A stretch of DNA of 64,000 bases from Hemibagrus wyckioides (lineage: Eukaryota; Chordata; Actinopteri; Siluriformes; Bagridae). The stretch lies in contig NC_080714.1 of the NCBI RefSeq assembly GCF_019097595.1, positions 10,468,259 through 10,532,258 on the forward strand. Direction: 5' to 3'. The position numbers and the translations under genes were made by a program. Below are positions 51,230 to 64,000 of the stretch, piece by piece. Position 1 is the first letter of the stretch, and each line of letters starts with the position of its first letter. Under the pieces are notes generated by a model, which worked only from the letters and a program-made list of their open reading frames with translations, searched no databases and had not been told where the DNA came from.

Positions 51230-51800
51230 TTTCTGTACGAGAAAGACCAGACTGTTCAGAGCTCAGAGGAAATCCATATATACATAACTCAAATAATTAC
51301 TTTTTAAAAATGTGGTGAGCAGAAAAAGCATCTTAGAATGCACAACACATCAAACCTCAAGATAGAGGGGCTACCACAACAGAAGACAACATCAGATTCC
51401 ACTCATATCAACCAAAAACATATCAACCAAAAAAGAATCTTAGAAAGTACAAACTCACCAGAACCTGAGTGTTGAAGAGTGTTGAATAAACCCCAAGTCA
51501 GATTTTATTATTTATATTTTATTTATTTATCCAGGTTTGGTGGGTCTGTTCCCATGATAGCCGGTGGTCCTAGTACATCCACCTCAAGGTTTAATGTTTC
51601 AAGCTAAGATCTCCGTTTTTTTCTCTGTTCTTTTCTTATCAACAATGCATTTCCTCCCCAAAATTGTCACTCAACCAATGTTTCCTGTTTTATGCACCAT
51701 TCTGTGTAAACTCTAGAGAATGTTCATGTAATGTGTACATGAAAATCCCAGGGAATCAGCAATGTCTTAAATACTGTCCCCAGCTTCACCCTATTCTGAT
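51230..51800 (+). mobile_element. Tc1-like family fragments (family of 26330)
   Basis: Two related pieces. At 51300-51480, ACAACACATCAAACCTCAAG and TCAGATTCCACTCATATCAA parallel 26420-26490. At 51690-51780, CACCATTCTGTGTAAACTCT and ATGAAAATCCCAGGGAATCA match the 5' region of the same fish Tc1 family as I remember it. The order is scrambled relative to an intact element. Confidence 0.55.
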
Positions 51801-52830
51801 GCTGAACATTAACTGAAGCTCTAAATATTAACTACCTGCCTCCCATCCCTGTAACAATAACAATATTTCTTTAGTACTATAATAACAGTATTTTCTCATA
51901 AATTGTATTGTATTTTCTCATGAAATAATTTTTGTACAACCATGGGGAAAACCAAAAAACCTTGCAACACAAAAGAGACAAATTGAATATAATGTAAAAG
52001 ACTCTATATTTACTGTAAAATATAATGATTTCTTTATCACTGATTCCCTTGAGTACCATGATAAAATGTGACTGGCATTGGATGGATCTTTTACTAAGAC
52101 AACAATAGCAAAGTACATTCAAATGAACAGCAAAATGGTTGGAGGACACAAATCAGTGTTTTGCAATGACCATTTAAAGCATACTGAAAATCTGCGTATT
52201 TTCAGTGACAGATCTGGGTCACTTATTCACTTCTCATGTGTGTGTGTGTGTGTGTGTGTGTTTTTATTCCACATTGCTTTTCATATTATTTCTCACTGGA
52301 TCTGCAATTTGCTTGTCTGTGTTGATCTGTGTGTATGACTTTCCATTGGGAATGTTTGACCTCTAATGTCAGGTGGTGTTCATTCCTGAAACAAATTCAA
52401 TGAATTCATGAGGATGCATAATAAATGTTAAAACTAAATTGTCAATCCCAATCCATATAAACAGTTAAAGGCTACATTTATCATTCTACCCATTGCACAG
52501 AGTCTCTTTATGTTTAAATCATTTTAATTAATGACAGTCACGTATTGTTCACATAGTTATAAAATGATAGATATCAACAAAGAGTCCACAGTGAGAATGT
52601 CAGGTATATTTGGGTGATCCCTAGAATGTAAATTAGAAAGAAAAAAGAATCTAATTTTTAAATGAAAAACATATTTTATTTCTTTTTTTTTTATAATATA
52701 AGTATGACATTATTTTAGTAAGTTTCTTACGATCACATACAATAGTCAAGTTATTGGTTACAGAAATGTTCACTAATTCTTCACTAATTCTTAATATATG
52801 AGGTTGGTTTTCATGGTTTTAAAACATTTA

Positions 52831-52837
52831 ATTATTA

Positions 52838-52911
<74 letters not shown>

Positions 52912-52923
52912 AACAACAACAAC
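52831..52923 (+). repeat. (TTA)n then (CAA)n microsatellite
   Basis: About 78 bp of TTA units with a single TTG interruption are followed by five CAA units. Confidence 0.97.
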
Positions 52924-53439
52924 AATGATAATAATAATATTTAAATGTATAATATTTAAAACTATGAAAATATTTAAAACTATGAAAACCAACCACACTG
53001 TGTTGAAACAGCTCCTACTTTTCGATTTATGTGTTTTTTTTCCCCTCAGTATTGATCATGTTTTTGATGGCAATTACAGCCTAGCTACCCTGAGCACAAT
53101 GCACAAGGAAATTACATATATGGACTATTATTTATTTATTCACAGCTGGTGAACAAACAAGCAAGTTTAGGAATCTGCTGATATACTGTAAATGTAGCTT
53201 TTTTCCCTGTTTTAATCAATCATTCAACAAGAAAACTACACATCTTATCAAATAAAAAGATATAATTAATAATAACCATATAACAACACATAATATGTAT
53301 CACAATGTACAACTACAAAACTGGCAACAAAACAGTTGTGTTACAAAAAAAAAAGGGAAAACAACACAGTGAATGTAGACACAAAAACACCAAATAGTTA
53401 TTTTTAATATTTAAATAATTTCAATCTTAAATCTACTTT

Positions 53440-53575
53440 CATCTAATCACTGCTTACAGAGTTTGTAACTGTTATAAGGACGATCATTGCAATATCTCAG
53501 AAATATCGTCTTCGTATTTCTATATAAATCTAATGCTAACACAATAAGCAGTTACCTCACATCAAACATTTTACC
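53440..53575 (+). repeat. Diverged direct repeat of 54656-54785
   Basis: Both segments share TCTAATCACTGCTT(A/C)CAGAGTTTG, then an AATCTAATGCTAACACAAT-like stretch, then GTTACCT, in the same order and with similar spacing. The similarity is patchy, so the duplication is old. No coding sense was found. Confidence 0.6.
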
Positions 53576-54237
53576 AATTGAGAATGATGACCAAAATAAT
53601 TTCTTATACAGTATGTGACAGTTTATAAATGTATGAGCTGTCATATACATTATCAGCAGAGGATAAATGAAACCGTTCAAGGAATTCAAGTACTCATTTA
53701 TTTTTTATGTTCTTTATCAATACACATATATTAGTTTGTCATACTATCGAGCAAAATTATGTTAGTTGTTGCTTTTTATTCTATTTAATTGGGCCCCTGA
53801 GCAAGCACAATGGAGCTTTCACATGTTCAAGAAAAAAAAGCCAGAATTGTTTGATATAACAAGTGTGAAGTTTGGATCAACACCTATTCCCAGACTTAAC
53901 ACATTATGTGATTTGCCACAACATACACCGATCTACAATCCTCATCTGAAAATCATGAAAACAATATAAATCATTTTGGACCTCTGCATAAACTACCAGA
54001 TAGAATGCAAAAGGTTACAAACCATAGCATGAGAGAATATCATTAAATTTATTAAGTGATTTGAATCACATGCAAGTTTCTGAATTTGCTGTTTTCAAAC
54101 AGCTTCTGTGGCATTTTCAATGGACCAGTTTGTGAGGTACTATTAAATGGAACTGCCATTTTGGTGGCTTGAGGGAGCAAACTTACGGGAAGCTGTTCTA
54201 GGTAAAGACATAAAATGCAGTGGGGCATTATTTGATA

Positions 54238-55103
54238 GGAAAATAATTGACAACTTAGTGTTGTGATGCGGCCTGATGCCAAGCCGATACCACCAGACCC
54301 TCTACGTTGTCTAAAACAAAGATGCAGCTAGATATGTTACAGAGAAACTGCAAAGCCATTTGTTCTGAAAAGTTTCCCAATCCAATAATTGTTTTTTCAA
54401 GCTCCCTGAGAATCATTGGAATGGAATGTTTGAAAAACAAATCAAATCTTATCAAATCAATTCAATAAATGCGTTCAATAAATAAGTAAAATATTTCCTA
54501 TAGCATATATATTGTGATATATAGATAAAAAAAAATAAAACTGCTAGCAAAAAAAGTAGTGTTGCATTAAAAATGTGTAAAATTCATAAAGTCAATTGAT
54601 TTTGAGAACATACTATACACTTATGACAGCATTTTATAATAAAAAAAAAACAATGAAATATTTTAACCTTTAATCTAATCACTGCTTCCAGAGTTTGACA
54701 TTTTTACTTTAACAATAATTGTGATTTCAAATACTGCTACATAATCCTAATGCCAACACAATGCTCTAATGCTGTTACCTTACATTTGTCTGAAGTTGAA
54801 ACAAATCAAATCAATTGAATCCAAATATGAAATATTTTTGGGAAAAACCCAGATGAAATATTTATTCTGAATTATACAGAATTGACTGTAGCCAATTTTA
54901 TACAGAATAATATTTACTATAATTTTTTCTTGATTTTAACTCTGTTTTGGAGCCTTGCTAGTGGAGAAAAGATTAGCATTATAGCTGCAGTGTTTTAGCT
55001 GGATGTGCAAATGTGTGTGCAAACCGGGTTATGTTCATTCTGACAAAAAAGCCCCAGTACATGAAGCAATGGAAGGGAAATACAAATTGAAAAAAGAGGT
55101 GTT
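54238..55103 (-). repeat. Inverted duplication, right arm, with about 390 bp extra
   Basis: This is the reverse-complement partner of 3851-4318. It is longer because about 390 bp (54540-54928) separates the two shared blocks. Part of that extra segment (about 54656-54785) is itself a diverged direct copy of 53440-53575; both contain TCTAATCACTGCTT, CAGAGTTTG and a similar AATGC(C/T)AACACAAT stretch. Either the left copy lost this piece or the right copy gained it. Confidence 0.9.
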
Positions 55104-56923
55104 GTGTGTGTGTGTGTGTGTGTGTTGGTACGAACACTGACGCTTGTTTTACGAGGCCTGTGCTTTCAGATTTCTTACTCTGTCCAGTCAAAATATCCAA
55201 ATTTCCTGTTTAAAAAGTCCCACACCTCACAAGAAAAACACGCTGAATCAAGTACATTAGATATACAATACCATAACCAAATAGAGCGCCCATTCCAATT
55301 CATACCTCATAAATAATCTACAATCAATGGAGCTTGTTAGCACCCTGCTATGAGCTGAGGTGAGGCTCTAGGGGCTACTCAGGTAAGTAAGTCACTATGC
55401 ATGAAAAAGCTTTAAAGGTCGCCATAATGGGCTGGCCTTGGAGAGATTGCTGACCTGGGAGCTGCTGATCTTATAACAGCCAAGCTGGATGCTTAGCCAA
55501 AACTGTTGGACTCTCTGACCTAAAATCTGTCATTCAAATGGCAATGCTATTATAGAGAGTGTACAGTATTAATTGAGGCCAAGGGAGTACTTTACTGATG
55601 TAGGGAGTGGCTTCAAAGAGAACTGGAGATAAATCTTAATGGGAGTTGTGGATGAACTGCACTTTTAATTCAGGTAATTAGTAAAACAAAAAAAGTACAG
55701 AGACATAACAGGCAAGAGGATAGATAATTGCTGAAATGACAAATAGATTAGGATTAGGGGAGTGAAAGACAAAACAGTGAGAAACTAATGTGTGTGTGTT
55801 TTGTAAAGAGGGTTCATTGTGTCTAGACCAGGGGAGCGTTAGAATGGCTCCCTGCAGGTAGTTCTAACTCCGTTAATGTAGTTAACCTTCATTAGGGTCA
55901 TGAGAGAGAACACAAAAAAAAAGTTAAACACACATACACACCCTTGAACACAGGCTGACCTCAGAGGTCAGTGTCTGTGCTCATTAAATCTTACCAAGCT
56001 TTGCCCTTTTAATCAAAACTGTAATTGAATTACAGAGACAGCAGGTTAAACCATTTAAGAGTAAGCGGACATGTCTTGGGTACATTGCCCCTGATGCCCT
56101 GTAATGTAATCCAACTAACAACACAGTTAAACTCATGTGTATCAACTTAAGATATCGAAATAGACATTTCTTCGACACAATAGACTACTCTTGGTCAAAA
56201 TAGCATCCAAACCCATCCCATTTTACAGCCAGGCCAAAGCTGCAGGAAGTTGGTCCAAATCTAGCAAGGCCCAGACCAGAGGACAGGGTAAGTGAGGCCA
56301 CAGATGACCCAGGCCAAAACCTAGGACAGCTAACAAGCAAACAGAACCCAAAGCAAACAAAAACGAGTGCAGGGCAACCTGGGTCAGACTCGGAACAGAG
56401 AAACATAAGCCAAAAGCAATCTGGGCTTTAGAGGGTCCAAACCGAATAAAAGCCCACAACAGCTTGGGACAATCCCAGACAGGAACAGGGCAGCGGAGCC
56501 AGTGGGACAGCCAAAACCAATGCAAAAAAACAACTCACTAGAGCAATTGTGGAAAGAAAAGTTTTATGGAATTAAAGAATAGAGTGCTGTCAGTCCTTCT
56601 TTTGTAGTTTAATGAAGTGTTTTTGTTTGAAGAAATTACAGCAAAATTAAACTGTATTGAGCATGGAAAGAGAACATAAGGGAAGTCATAATTACATTGC
56701 CATTAGTCATCACTCTAAACATAATCTTTGCCATCATTTTTCAAAGCTGTATTAAAGTCATACTTTTGGTATATGCAATAATGTCACTAATGGCACCAAG
56801 TACCTTCAAGTACCCTCATTTCCACTGTCATGATTATTTTTAAGGTCATCATTATTATTTTCATTTCAGCAGTAAATATAGTTTTCAGTCAGTGGTGTTC
56901 AGTGCAGGTATTTTGGCACTAAC

Positions 56924-57091
56924 CTTCTTCTGCAGCACAACAATCTTGCGCTCTTTCACCTCCAGCATGTCCTTCAGGTCACGTATTTCCCCAGTTAAAA
57001 TGCCTTTCTCATCTGTTAGATCCTGAAGCTGCTTACTCTTTTTATTCAGGAAGGACTCTTTTTCCTCCAGACGCAGCCTCAGGGCATCAAC
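56924..57091 (-). CDS. erc2: ERC2 (CAST/ELKS2) coding exon, first visible in transcript order
   Basis: This 168-nt exon encodes 56 residues, running from VDALRLRLEEKESFL to VKERKIVVLQKK. It begins after a TTACTTAG acceptor and ends AAG|GTTAGT, so both borders are phase 0. The peptide is a charged heptad-type coiled coil. It closely matches the ERC family segment containing LTDEKG, GEIRDLKDMLEVKERK and VLQKK; from memory, the match is closer to ERC2 than ERC1. ERC2 is a presynaptic active-zone scaffold whose coiled coils bind partners such as liprin-alpha and Bassoon. The next segment in the family protein begins IENLQ, which is exactly how the next visible exon starts, so nothing is missing between them. 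Upstream exons encoding the N-terminus are not seen up to 64000 and must lie outside the window. Confidence 0.93.
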
Positions 57092-57558
57092 CTAAGTAAA
57101 ATAATTAGAAATATCAGAATAAAAACAAAAAGGAAAACAAATAAAAAATGTCTTCAGTAGTGAAATGAGATGGTATGGATATATTTAATGGTTACATGAA
57201 ATAATCTCAAAAACAAGCTGAAAAAAAAAAAGTTTTTAATAAACTGCAGGGAACACACAAATATAGCTTATATTATAGGCAACCTTCACATACTTTTCTA
57301 TCAGATATTTCCACATATCTTTTAAGAAAAATAAATCAACTTAAGTAATTCAAAGAGCCTTCCAAATCTTCTGTAAGAGTATCTGAACAAGAAATAAGAC
57401 TTAAGCCTGTACAGAACCATTGCTCATATGTCTTAGCAGATAGTAAATCTGGTAAAATGACACGAGTCCCAGGATGTTAATTAGCTGCTTTTAGCACATG
57501 CTATCAGCTTCAGAAAGAATGCACCTTTTGTTTCTGTTAATGCAAGCATACAGTTACC

Positions 57559-57610
<52 letters not shown>
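57559..57610 (+). repeat. (GAAA)n microsatellite
   Basis: About 13 GAAA units, 470 bp into the intron that precedes the first visible exon in transcript order. Confidence 0.97.
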
Positions 57611-59109
57611 CTAAATTGTGAAATAATGAGAGATAGTGGGTATGCATGCTTGCTGAGGTAAAGCCCATTACAGGAGTCTTACAAGACAGAAAAGACCTAG
57701 TCAGCGTAAGATGGAAAACTATTCATTTCATATTGCTCTACTGGCAATGGCCCAGCCTCATGATAGAGAACACTATCTCAGTCTGTCACTTGCTCTGTTT
57801 CTGCCTATCTATCTGCTGGCATCCTTTGCTGCCAATGACACGGATTATCCACAGTCAGTTGGCAAGCCATAACTAATGAAGAATTTGTCCACAGTTCAGC
57901 AGGAAATCACTCATGTTCTCCCAGTTTAATTTTTTAACCTGTCATACTCCATTGCATGTGGGCCTCTTTATAAAATACACACAATTTGCACAATGTCTAG
58001 TAAGAACAAAAAATTGCATTTTTACAGGCACAACATTTTCCGGGCACACATTGAATGACTTTTATACTGTCTGACCTCCAATCATGCAAAAGACTTGTTT
58101 TATGATTTTATTCTGAGTTCCTTGGTTTATACATCTTTCATCAACAAGTTTAGTATTTTTACTCAATAGTTTCAATTGCCTGCTAATAGTGTCACCGGTA
58201 GGAATTAATCTCTACCTAAACATAAGTGTAAATGGTAAGCGAAAATTCTTTGTTTTCATGCTTCATAAGATTGCCGAATTCATTTTAAAAAAATGCCATA
58301 ATTCATATAACCCTGTGATGCCAGAGAAGCATAGGAATAAAAAAAAATTTAACAGATGCATAATTAAGTGATTATGCTAATTATGTTTATTACTTAATTA
58401 TTAATTAATTACCAATTATTTTTATTGTATAAAATCTAATCCAGGCAGTAGGTTTTTTGTTTGTTTGCTTGTTTGTTTTTTTGAATTTGAAGTAAGATTT
58501 TTATCTTGATTTAACCATCCATCCACCCGTAGCAAACATTTGTTAAACCTTTTGTCAAAAATGAAACATATAGCATTTACATACAGAGCGAAATTCTAAC
58601 ATAATATGAGCATCAGCTTCCTGTGAGAGTGGAAGCAAACAACTTATTTCTACAATGATATTGTACAAGAACCTTATGTGTTACTCAAATATATTCAAAT
58701 TAAATATTATGTTCAAGTTTTTCTATTAAGTGTTCATATATCTTAATACTTAGCATCAAATTTAGGTATAGGCATACTATGGTATATATTCATGTGAAAT
58801 AGATAACAGAAATAAAGGTGTTGGTTACCCTCTCGCTTAGCACAGTGACAACTCAATTTATTAGAAAAGCTTTAAGTGATGCAGTGACACGATTACTTTT
58901 ATTTGGAGCTATATGAGAATGCATGAGTCATAGAAATATGTTCATAAATGCAGATAAAATTGGCTTTTAATAAATTTCTCAAAATATGTGTCTGGTGTGT
59001 CGCTACCACTTTTTCAAAACTGTATTTATTTCTTCATCTAAGGTCATGGGTCATTGTGGGTTAAACCACAATGAGAAGAGAAGAAAAAACAGGAATACAC
59101 ATACCCAAA

Positions 59110-59760
59110 TATGCTCAGCAGCCACTTTACATCTGCTCATTTGTGCAATTATCCAATCAGCCAATCATGTGGTAGAGGCAGCTTACATAAAATAATGCAT
59201 AATGAATAATGTTTGCAATAAACATTAAAATGGACAATAAATGTGATCTCAGTGGTGCCATACGGGCTGGTGTGAGTATTTTCAGATGCAGTTTATACAG
59301 AAAGGTGTGAAAAATATTTAAACATTCAGTGAACAACAGTTCTGTCTGTGGAAATGACTTGTTATTGAGAGGTCAGAGACGAGATAGCCAGACTGGTTTG
59401 AGGAAGGTTATTGTAACATTATTAATCACTTGTTCAACTCAGCAAAAAAAAAAAAAAAAAACATATCCACAAAGACAACACAACAGTCTTTTAGGCGGAT
59501 GGGCTACAACAGCAGATGATGAGGTTGGGTTCTATTCAACAAGCCAAGAACAGGAATCTTAGTTTACAGTGAGCACAGGCTTAACCAAACTGGACAGTTT
59601 CAGATTGGAAAAAGACTTTTTCACCACTGAGATCACATATATTCCTTATTCTGATAATTGGTGCGAATGTGAAATGAACCTCTTGACCTGTATCTGTATG
59701 ATTTGATGCATCATGCTACTGAAGGTGTTCCTAATTAGTAGAAATGTGTGTAGCTATATA
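59110..59760 (+). mobile_element. Tc1-like MITE relic (family of 26330)
   Basis: It starts near CTCAGCAGCCACTTTACATC. In the middle are AGACAACACAACAGTCTTTT, GGGTTCTATTCAACAAGCCA and AAACTGGACAGTTTCAGATT, parallel to 26420-26540. It ends near GGTGTTCCTAATTAGTAGAA. The catalytic part is deleted and poly-A has expanded inside. Confidence 0.7.
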
Positions 59761-62700
59761 GGATAAATAGTACAATACTACATGTCAGGCTATTGATATT
59801 GTAATATGTTCTTATATTTCCATAATTTTAAGGTTTAAGGTATTTCCACCAATGTCTATTGAGATAAGATTGGATAAACGGGATGACTACAGGATTGATT
59901 CAGACTTTGCCATATATTAGCACTTAATGTCTATTAGCTTAAATAAGTTGTAATCTACATTAAGAATAAATAGGCTTTTTTTCTACCACATACACAAATG
60001 CACATACACACAAAGTATGAGCTAATGTGTTTGCATATAGGAGCCAGAGAGTGAGATTGTACAGCCTGTGTAGTGGGAGATCTGGATAAACATGGTCAAT
60101 CTGTTCTACTGGTCAATATCAACACTGCTGAAAATCTGGATGCTATTCAGGGACAATCTTAAATCCCATCTCTACATGATATCATAATGAGATCATGGTA
60201 CATGTCTATGTGCATACATTTGTGCATAGATGTGAGCGTCTGTGTGTTTCTTATGACACATGCAGCTAATTGTGTACATGTGGTTTTTCTGTGTGGTCAC
60301 ATCTGTACATTGGCATATGCAGTGGTGTATTTTATTTGAAGCTTCAAGTGCTGCAAAATTCTTTCATTAGAAAGAAGTCTGGCTACACAATCATCCCAAC
60401 AGCTTCTATTGCCCAAGATGCTCTGTCATCACACCTATAATGTGTATTATAATACATAGAATATTTTATGTCACTGAAAGATCACAGGGCTCTGAAATCA
60501 AATAACGCAGACATTGCACAAGATTTCTTGAACCGCTGCATTACACAACATCATGGTGGAAGAAAGACATGTAGAGACACAAAAACTAGCATGACACGTT
60601 TGCTTCTGTATGCTAAACTGGCTGAAAGCAATTTTGCTCAACATCAACAAAATACATCCATGACTTTGGTACCATCTAAGAACAAATTTGTGTGTGAGCA
60701 CGATCCCCAGTGTGGACTAAGTGAAGTACAGCCAGGGAAGATTGCATCGAGGCGTGTCTAGGAGCACTCACAGACACACACGAGCACATTAAAAACATCT
60801 CCATTGCGATGGCCTCTCCTGCTTTTCACTCAGCACCACATCATTTAAGGAAGTCCTTGATACGTTTTCAAGATCTTGTGGTTTGCTGAACTATTAATTC
60901 TTGGCCAGGACATGAAGTGTGTGTTTTCTTACACACTCCTCTCCTCTTTCTTCATCCCCTAACCACTAGACGGTCAAAGTGCTCATGACAGCCAACTCTC
61001 ATTCCAGCCTTTGGTTGGTAGAGGGAGTACACAGGACAAAGAACAAAAATCTAAGGATACCGTATGAGAAGAAAAAAATGGATGACCTAAAATACAATCT
61101 TTTAATATTTCAAATCATTAACTATGTGCTTAATTCTAAAATTACTTTATACTTAGCAACCAAAGCTCTCTGCCTCACAGACTCACACACTCTATATTGT
61201 GTAGCATGGGCCTAAGATTTTCTAGCTAGCAGATAAACATAACTACAAAAAACAAATCTCCACAAAGGAGATTCTAGATTCTTATTGCTAGTTGTTCTTA
61301 TGGATAAATTCTTATGGCATTTCCAACCCTATAACCATAAAATAACACAAGTGACATTTTTAAAACATAGAGGATCCCTGCTCATACCAGCTGTTAAACA
61401 TTTCTCTTCTGAATTGCCTCTTTCTCTCCATCTGTAACAGCAAAGTGGCACACCACACTCATTAAAATGCATTTATTTGAATACATTTGCTGTGAAATTC
61501 ATCATTTTCCGCTTTGCAGAGCAGTACTGCAATAATTGCTGTTTATGTAACAATTAATAACATTCTCTCAGCTGAGACGCCACAGAAAGGGTAGAAATAG
61601 CCCGGATCTACCTCAGATGTGGGCCGAGGAGGAGGCAATTCTTCAAAATATCTGCTATTCTATTTGAAGTGGTTCTGCAGCCTGACTCCAGTGTCTGTCT
61701 GGTCTTCATCAGTAGCGCTACAAGCTTCCAAAGACCTGACCAGTCAGACAAATTATGTATAAAAATGCAACTTTTCGGATGAAATTACAAATGAAATATT
61801 CACTTCAGAGTTTAGAGTCTATAAATGTGCAAAAATATGCTTGGGAAACTAAAGAAAACAGGCATTACTGGACGTAATCTGTAAAAGTCAGGTGTCTTGT
61901 GGACATAGAGCATCTTATATTCATGCCAAATGCACATGGACATCGGCCAGAATTAGCTGGTCATCTGAGGGAAAGTATTTATTAATGCATGATGAGTAAT
62001 TGGTCTAGGTAAGTACCAAATAGGAGCTGCATTGTCATGGAATAAGTTCATGAAAAGAGAGAGCTTCTGTATTTATTCATTCATAAAGTCATAGATTAAT
62101 TATGGACAGGCATATCAGAAAGCCACCTTATCCATCACCTCCTTAGTGCTGTAAAAAATTCTTTTTGGTCTTCTTTCTTTCCATTACCTTTGATTTCACC
62201 CCAGCAGTTTGACATCTAAACACAACCTACCCCCCGTCCACCCCCCACCCCTGCCCTAAGGCAGTTTCAACTCAGTGCTCTGGAACAGACACTGAGTTGC
62301 ATACAGACAGAGCTCACAGAGAAAATTTTAAGAATATAATTTGTTCAAGATTTTTAGAAGCATATTGGCAGATATATTTTTTCAGCCTCTGTAGTGGTCT
62401 CACTACATTGTTCCAACATTATCTTGATCTAGTGCTAAAGGTGTGTTTAGCTGTTAATGAATTATTCAAGCATACTACAATATATGAATGCCATTCAAAG
62501 CAGTTATTAAGTTTTGACATGAATATGAATTAAAGAATATGTATATTAACTGTATTATTATTTGCCAGTCAGAGAATGTATGGCATTAATACAATATCTT
62601 TTGTTTATCTACATCTACAATACTCAATTATAGCTGGATGATTTTTTATTTAAAGGCTACTAAAGGAAGGACATCATAATGTACATTTTTGTTTTTATAA

Positions 62701-63055
62701 ACACTTCCAAATAAATATTTTGTTTATTTCAATAGATTAATTACTAGCTACATAACAAAGTGTGTGGCCTCCAACTTCATTCATAAATTATACTTAAATG
62801 AACAGATAGTGATTCTCCTTTGTAATATTTCATGGAACCTGTTGATAAAATTATTTGTCAGTTATCAGATTACGATGTAAATGTAAACCTACTCTGCCTT
62901 GCTCACAAATAAACACAAGATTACAAATGGCTTTTTCTCAGATTGTTTTAACCAGTATAAGGCCCGGAAAATAAATGTTCAATGTCAGAAAATCTTTTTA
63001 TAAAGCATCTTTTAAATAATAAAATTTAAATATGCTGCACGTAGAAGTGTATACA

Positions 63056-63058
<3 letters not shown>

Positions 63059-63118
<60 letters not shown>
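63059..63118 (+). repeat. (TA)n microsatellite
   Basis: TA tract of about 60 bp directly abutting a transposon-like relic at 63130. Confidence 0.97.
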
Positions 63119-63124
<6 letters not shown>

Positions 63125-63129
63125 AAAAA

Positions 63130-63830
63130 GCTTCCTGGCAGGTTAATTTACACTGCGCCACAGACCCTAATTTCCTCCATGTTGCTTTGGTCCTTAAGAC
63201 CATTGTCCTGCTGAAAGGTGAGGTTTGTCTCAAGCTTTATTTTGTTTTTAATGGACTGAAGTAGATCTTATAATATCCCTCTGTATTTTGCTCAAACTCT
63301 TGTCCCTTCAATTTTTACAAGAAGTACAGGTTCCTTCCTGAAAAGGCTACATATAATGTGCCCACCAAATTTGCCCACATATAGTATCTTGATCTTGATC
63401 TCATGACACCAAAAAACACATCTGCAGACATCTATTGTCTCTTCTTGGTATCTTGCTAGACAATCTCCCATACAGTCCTTAGTTATGAGTTCTTGAAAAG
63501 CTTGTCTGGTGCACCTTCATGCCAATCTCAGCCACTGTACATTGTACTGTAGCTTAGTCACTGAGCTATGCTCACTGTGGCATACCTCACCAGTCTCTGT
63601 ATTGTTTTTGTGCGGAGTTTTGAGGAACGGCCTTGTCCAGCTGACGTGAAAAGATGCAGCTTACTATTTATCCAACAGGGATGTCCAACCTCTTTGTCCA
63701 AGTCCATTGCCTCACTGTAATTTCCTCAGACTGTCTTTGTTTTCAGTGCCCTAACAGATTTCACTACTTTATTCTCTACAATAACTGAGGTGCTTCTTTT
63801 TTTTTTTTTACAGTTTTAACATTTCACAGG
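63130..63830 (-). mobile_element. Tc1/mariner-like relic
   Basis: The plus strand contains ATTGTCCTGCTGAAAGGTGA, AGGAACGGCCTTGTCCAGCT and CTTCTTGGTATCTTGCTAGA in the order of complemented Tc1-type transposase segments (DDE region to linker region). It is too diverged for a confident family. No TIR was identified before the window end. Confidence 0.45.
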
Positions 63831-64000
63831 CGAAGGCCAGGTTTTATACGTCATTTATTCCATTATTAAGGCAATATCTTTCAAACAGATCTTCCTGAAT
63901 CTGGGGGTTGAAGCAATCAGAACTTTTTGTGCAAGCAACATTTTTCTTTTGTTTATTTTCTAATATTTGCTGAGCAATACTTAATTTTGACTTTCACTGT

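Larger units (their letters stand above)
44730..56923 (-). other. ERC2 intron with long microsatellites and the second inverted-duplication arm
   Basis: It holds (GAA)n(GA)n at 46371-46443, (TTA)n at 46763-46792, poly-C/(CA)n at 47222-47284, (TG)n at 48424-48449 and 52237-52260, (AT)n at 51068-51140 and (TTA)n(CAA)n at 52831-52923. A MITE-like stretch lies at 50505-50825 and Tc1-like pieces at 51230-51800. The inverted-duplication arm is at 54238-55103. Blocks at 49440-49960 and 55320-56160 are comparatively GC-balanced and non-repetitive. No gene was recognised. Confidence 0.7.
57092..64000 (-). other. ERC2 intron upstream of the first visible exon
   Basis: It contains a (GAAA)n tract at 57559-57610, a Tc1-like MITE relic at about 59110-59760, a (TA)n tract at 63059-63118 and a transposon-like relic from 63130. 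The block 61500-61760 is less AT-rich and non-repetitive. A 97-codon open frame at 60468-60761 (+) has no recognisable family. No further ERC2 exon was found. Confidence 0.65.

Noticed and set aside
60468..60761. 97-codon plus-strand open frame
   Set aside because: No recognisable family, no conserved motif and no splice or promoter evidence.

Overview
The window looks like teleost fish nuclear DNA. It is AT-rich and intron-dominated, dense in Tc1-like DNA transposon relics, with tRNA-derived SINEs, non-LTR retrotransposon fragments and many long microsatellites. No bacterial or organellar features are seen. The SINE types suggest an otophysan such as a catfish, but that is only an inference.

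One gene is recognisable. Six coding exons on the minus strand encode consecutive pieces of the coiled-coil part of ERC2 (CAST/ELKS2), the presynaptic active-zone scaffold. In transcript order they are 57091-56924, 44729-44592, 38927-38787, 27927-27734, 12167-12021 and 7976-7816. Each has AG/GT splice borders and together they total 949 nt (about 316 codons). Both the first exons and the C-terminal exons lie outside the window, so the whole 64 kb sits inside this gene. Exon phases show that at least one more exon must lie between 27733 and 12168. A conserved family exon expected between 38787 and 27927 was also not found.

The rest is intron. Positions 1-7815 hold microsatellites, one arm of a 50-kb-spaced inverted duplication, a tRNA-Ser-like relic and a 145-bp tandem duplication that still reads as a repeated peptide. 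Positions 7977-27733 hold SINEs, a LINE 3' end and several Tc1-type relics. Positions 27928-38786 are the most repeat-rich: adjacent SINEs, a 5'-truncated LINE, a solo-LTR candidate, three Tc1 relics and a head-to-head pair of transposon ends. Positions 38928-44591 hold an RTE-type LINE 3' end with a 16-bp target-site duplication and a near full-length dead Tc1 element. Positions 44730-56923 hold long (AT)n and (TTA)n tracts and the second inverted-duplication arm. Positions 57092-64000 hold more Tc1 relics.

No new defence, biosynthetic or mobile system was found. The strongest unexplained observations are the inverted duplication flanking all but the first visible exon, the missing or unseen ERC2 exons, the internal repeat in the relic near 6.1-6.4 kb, and unusually complex blocks of intron that may be conserved regulatory elements.
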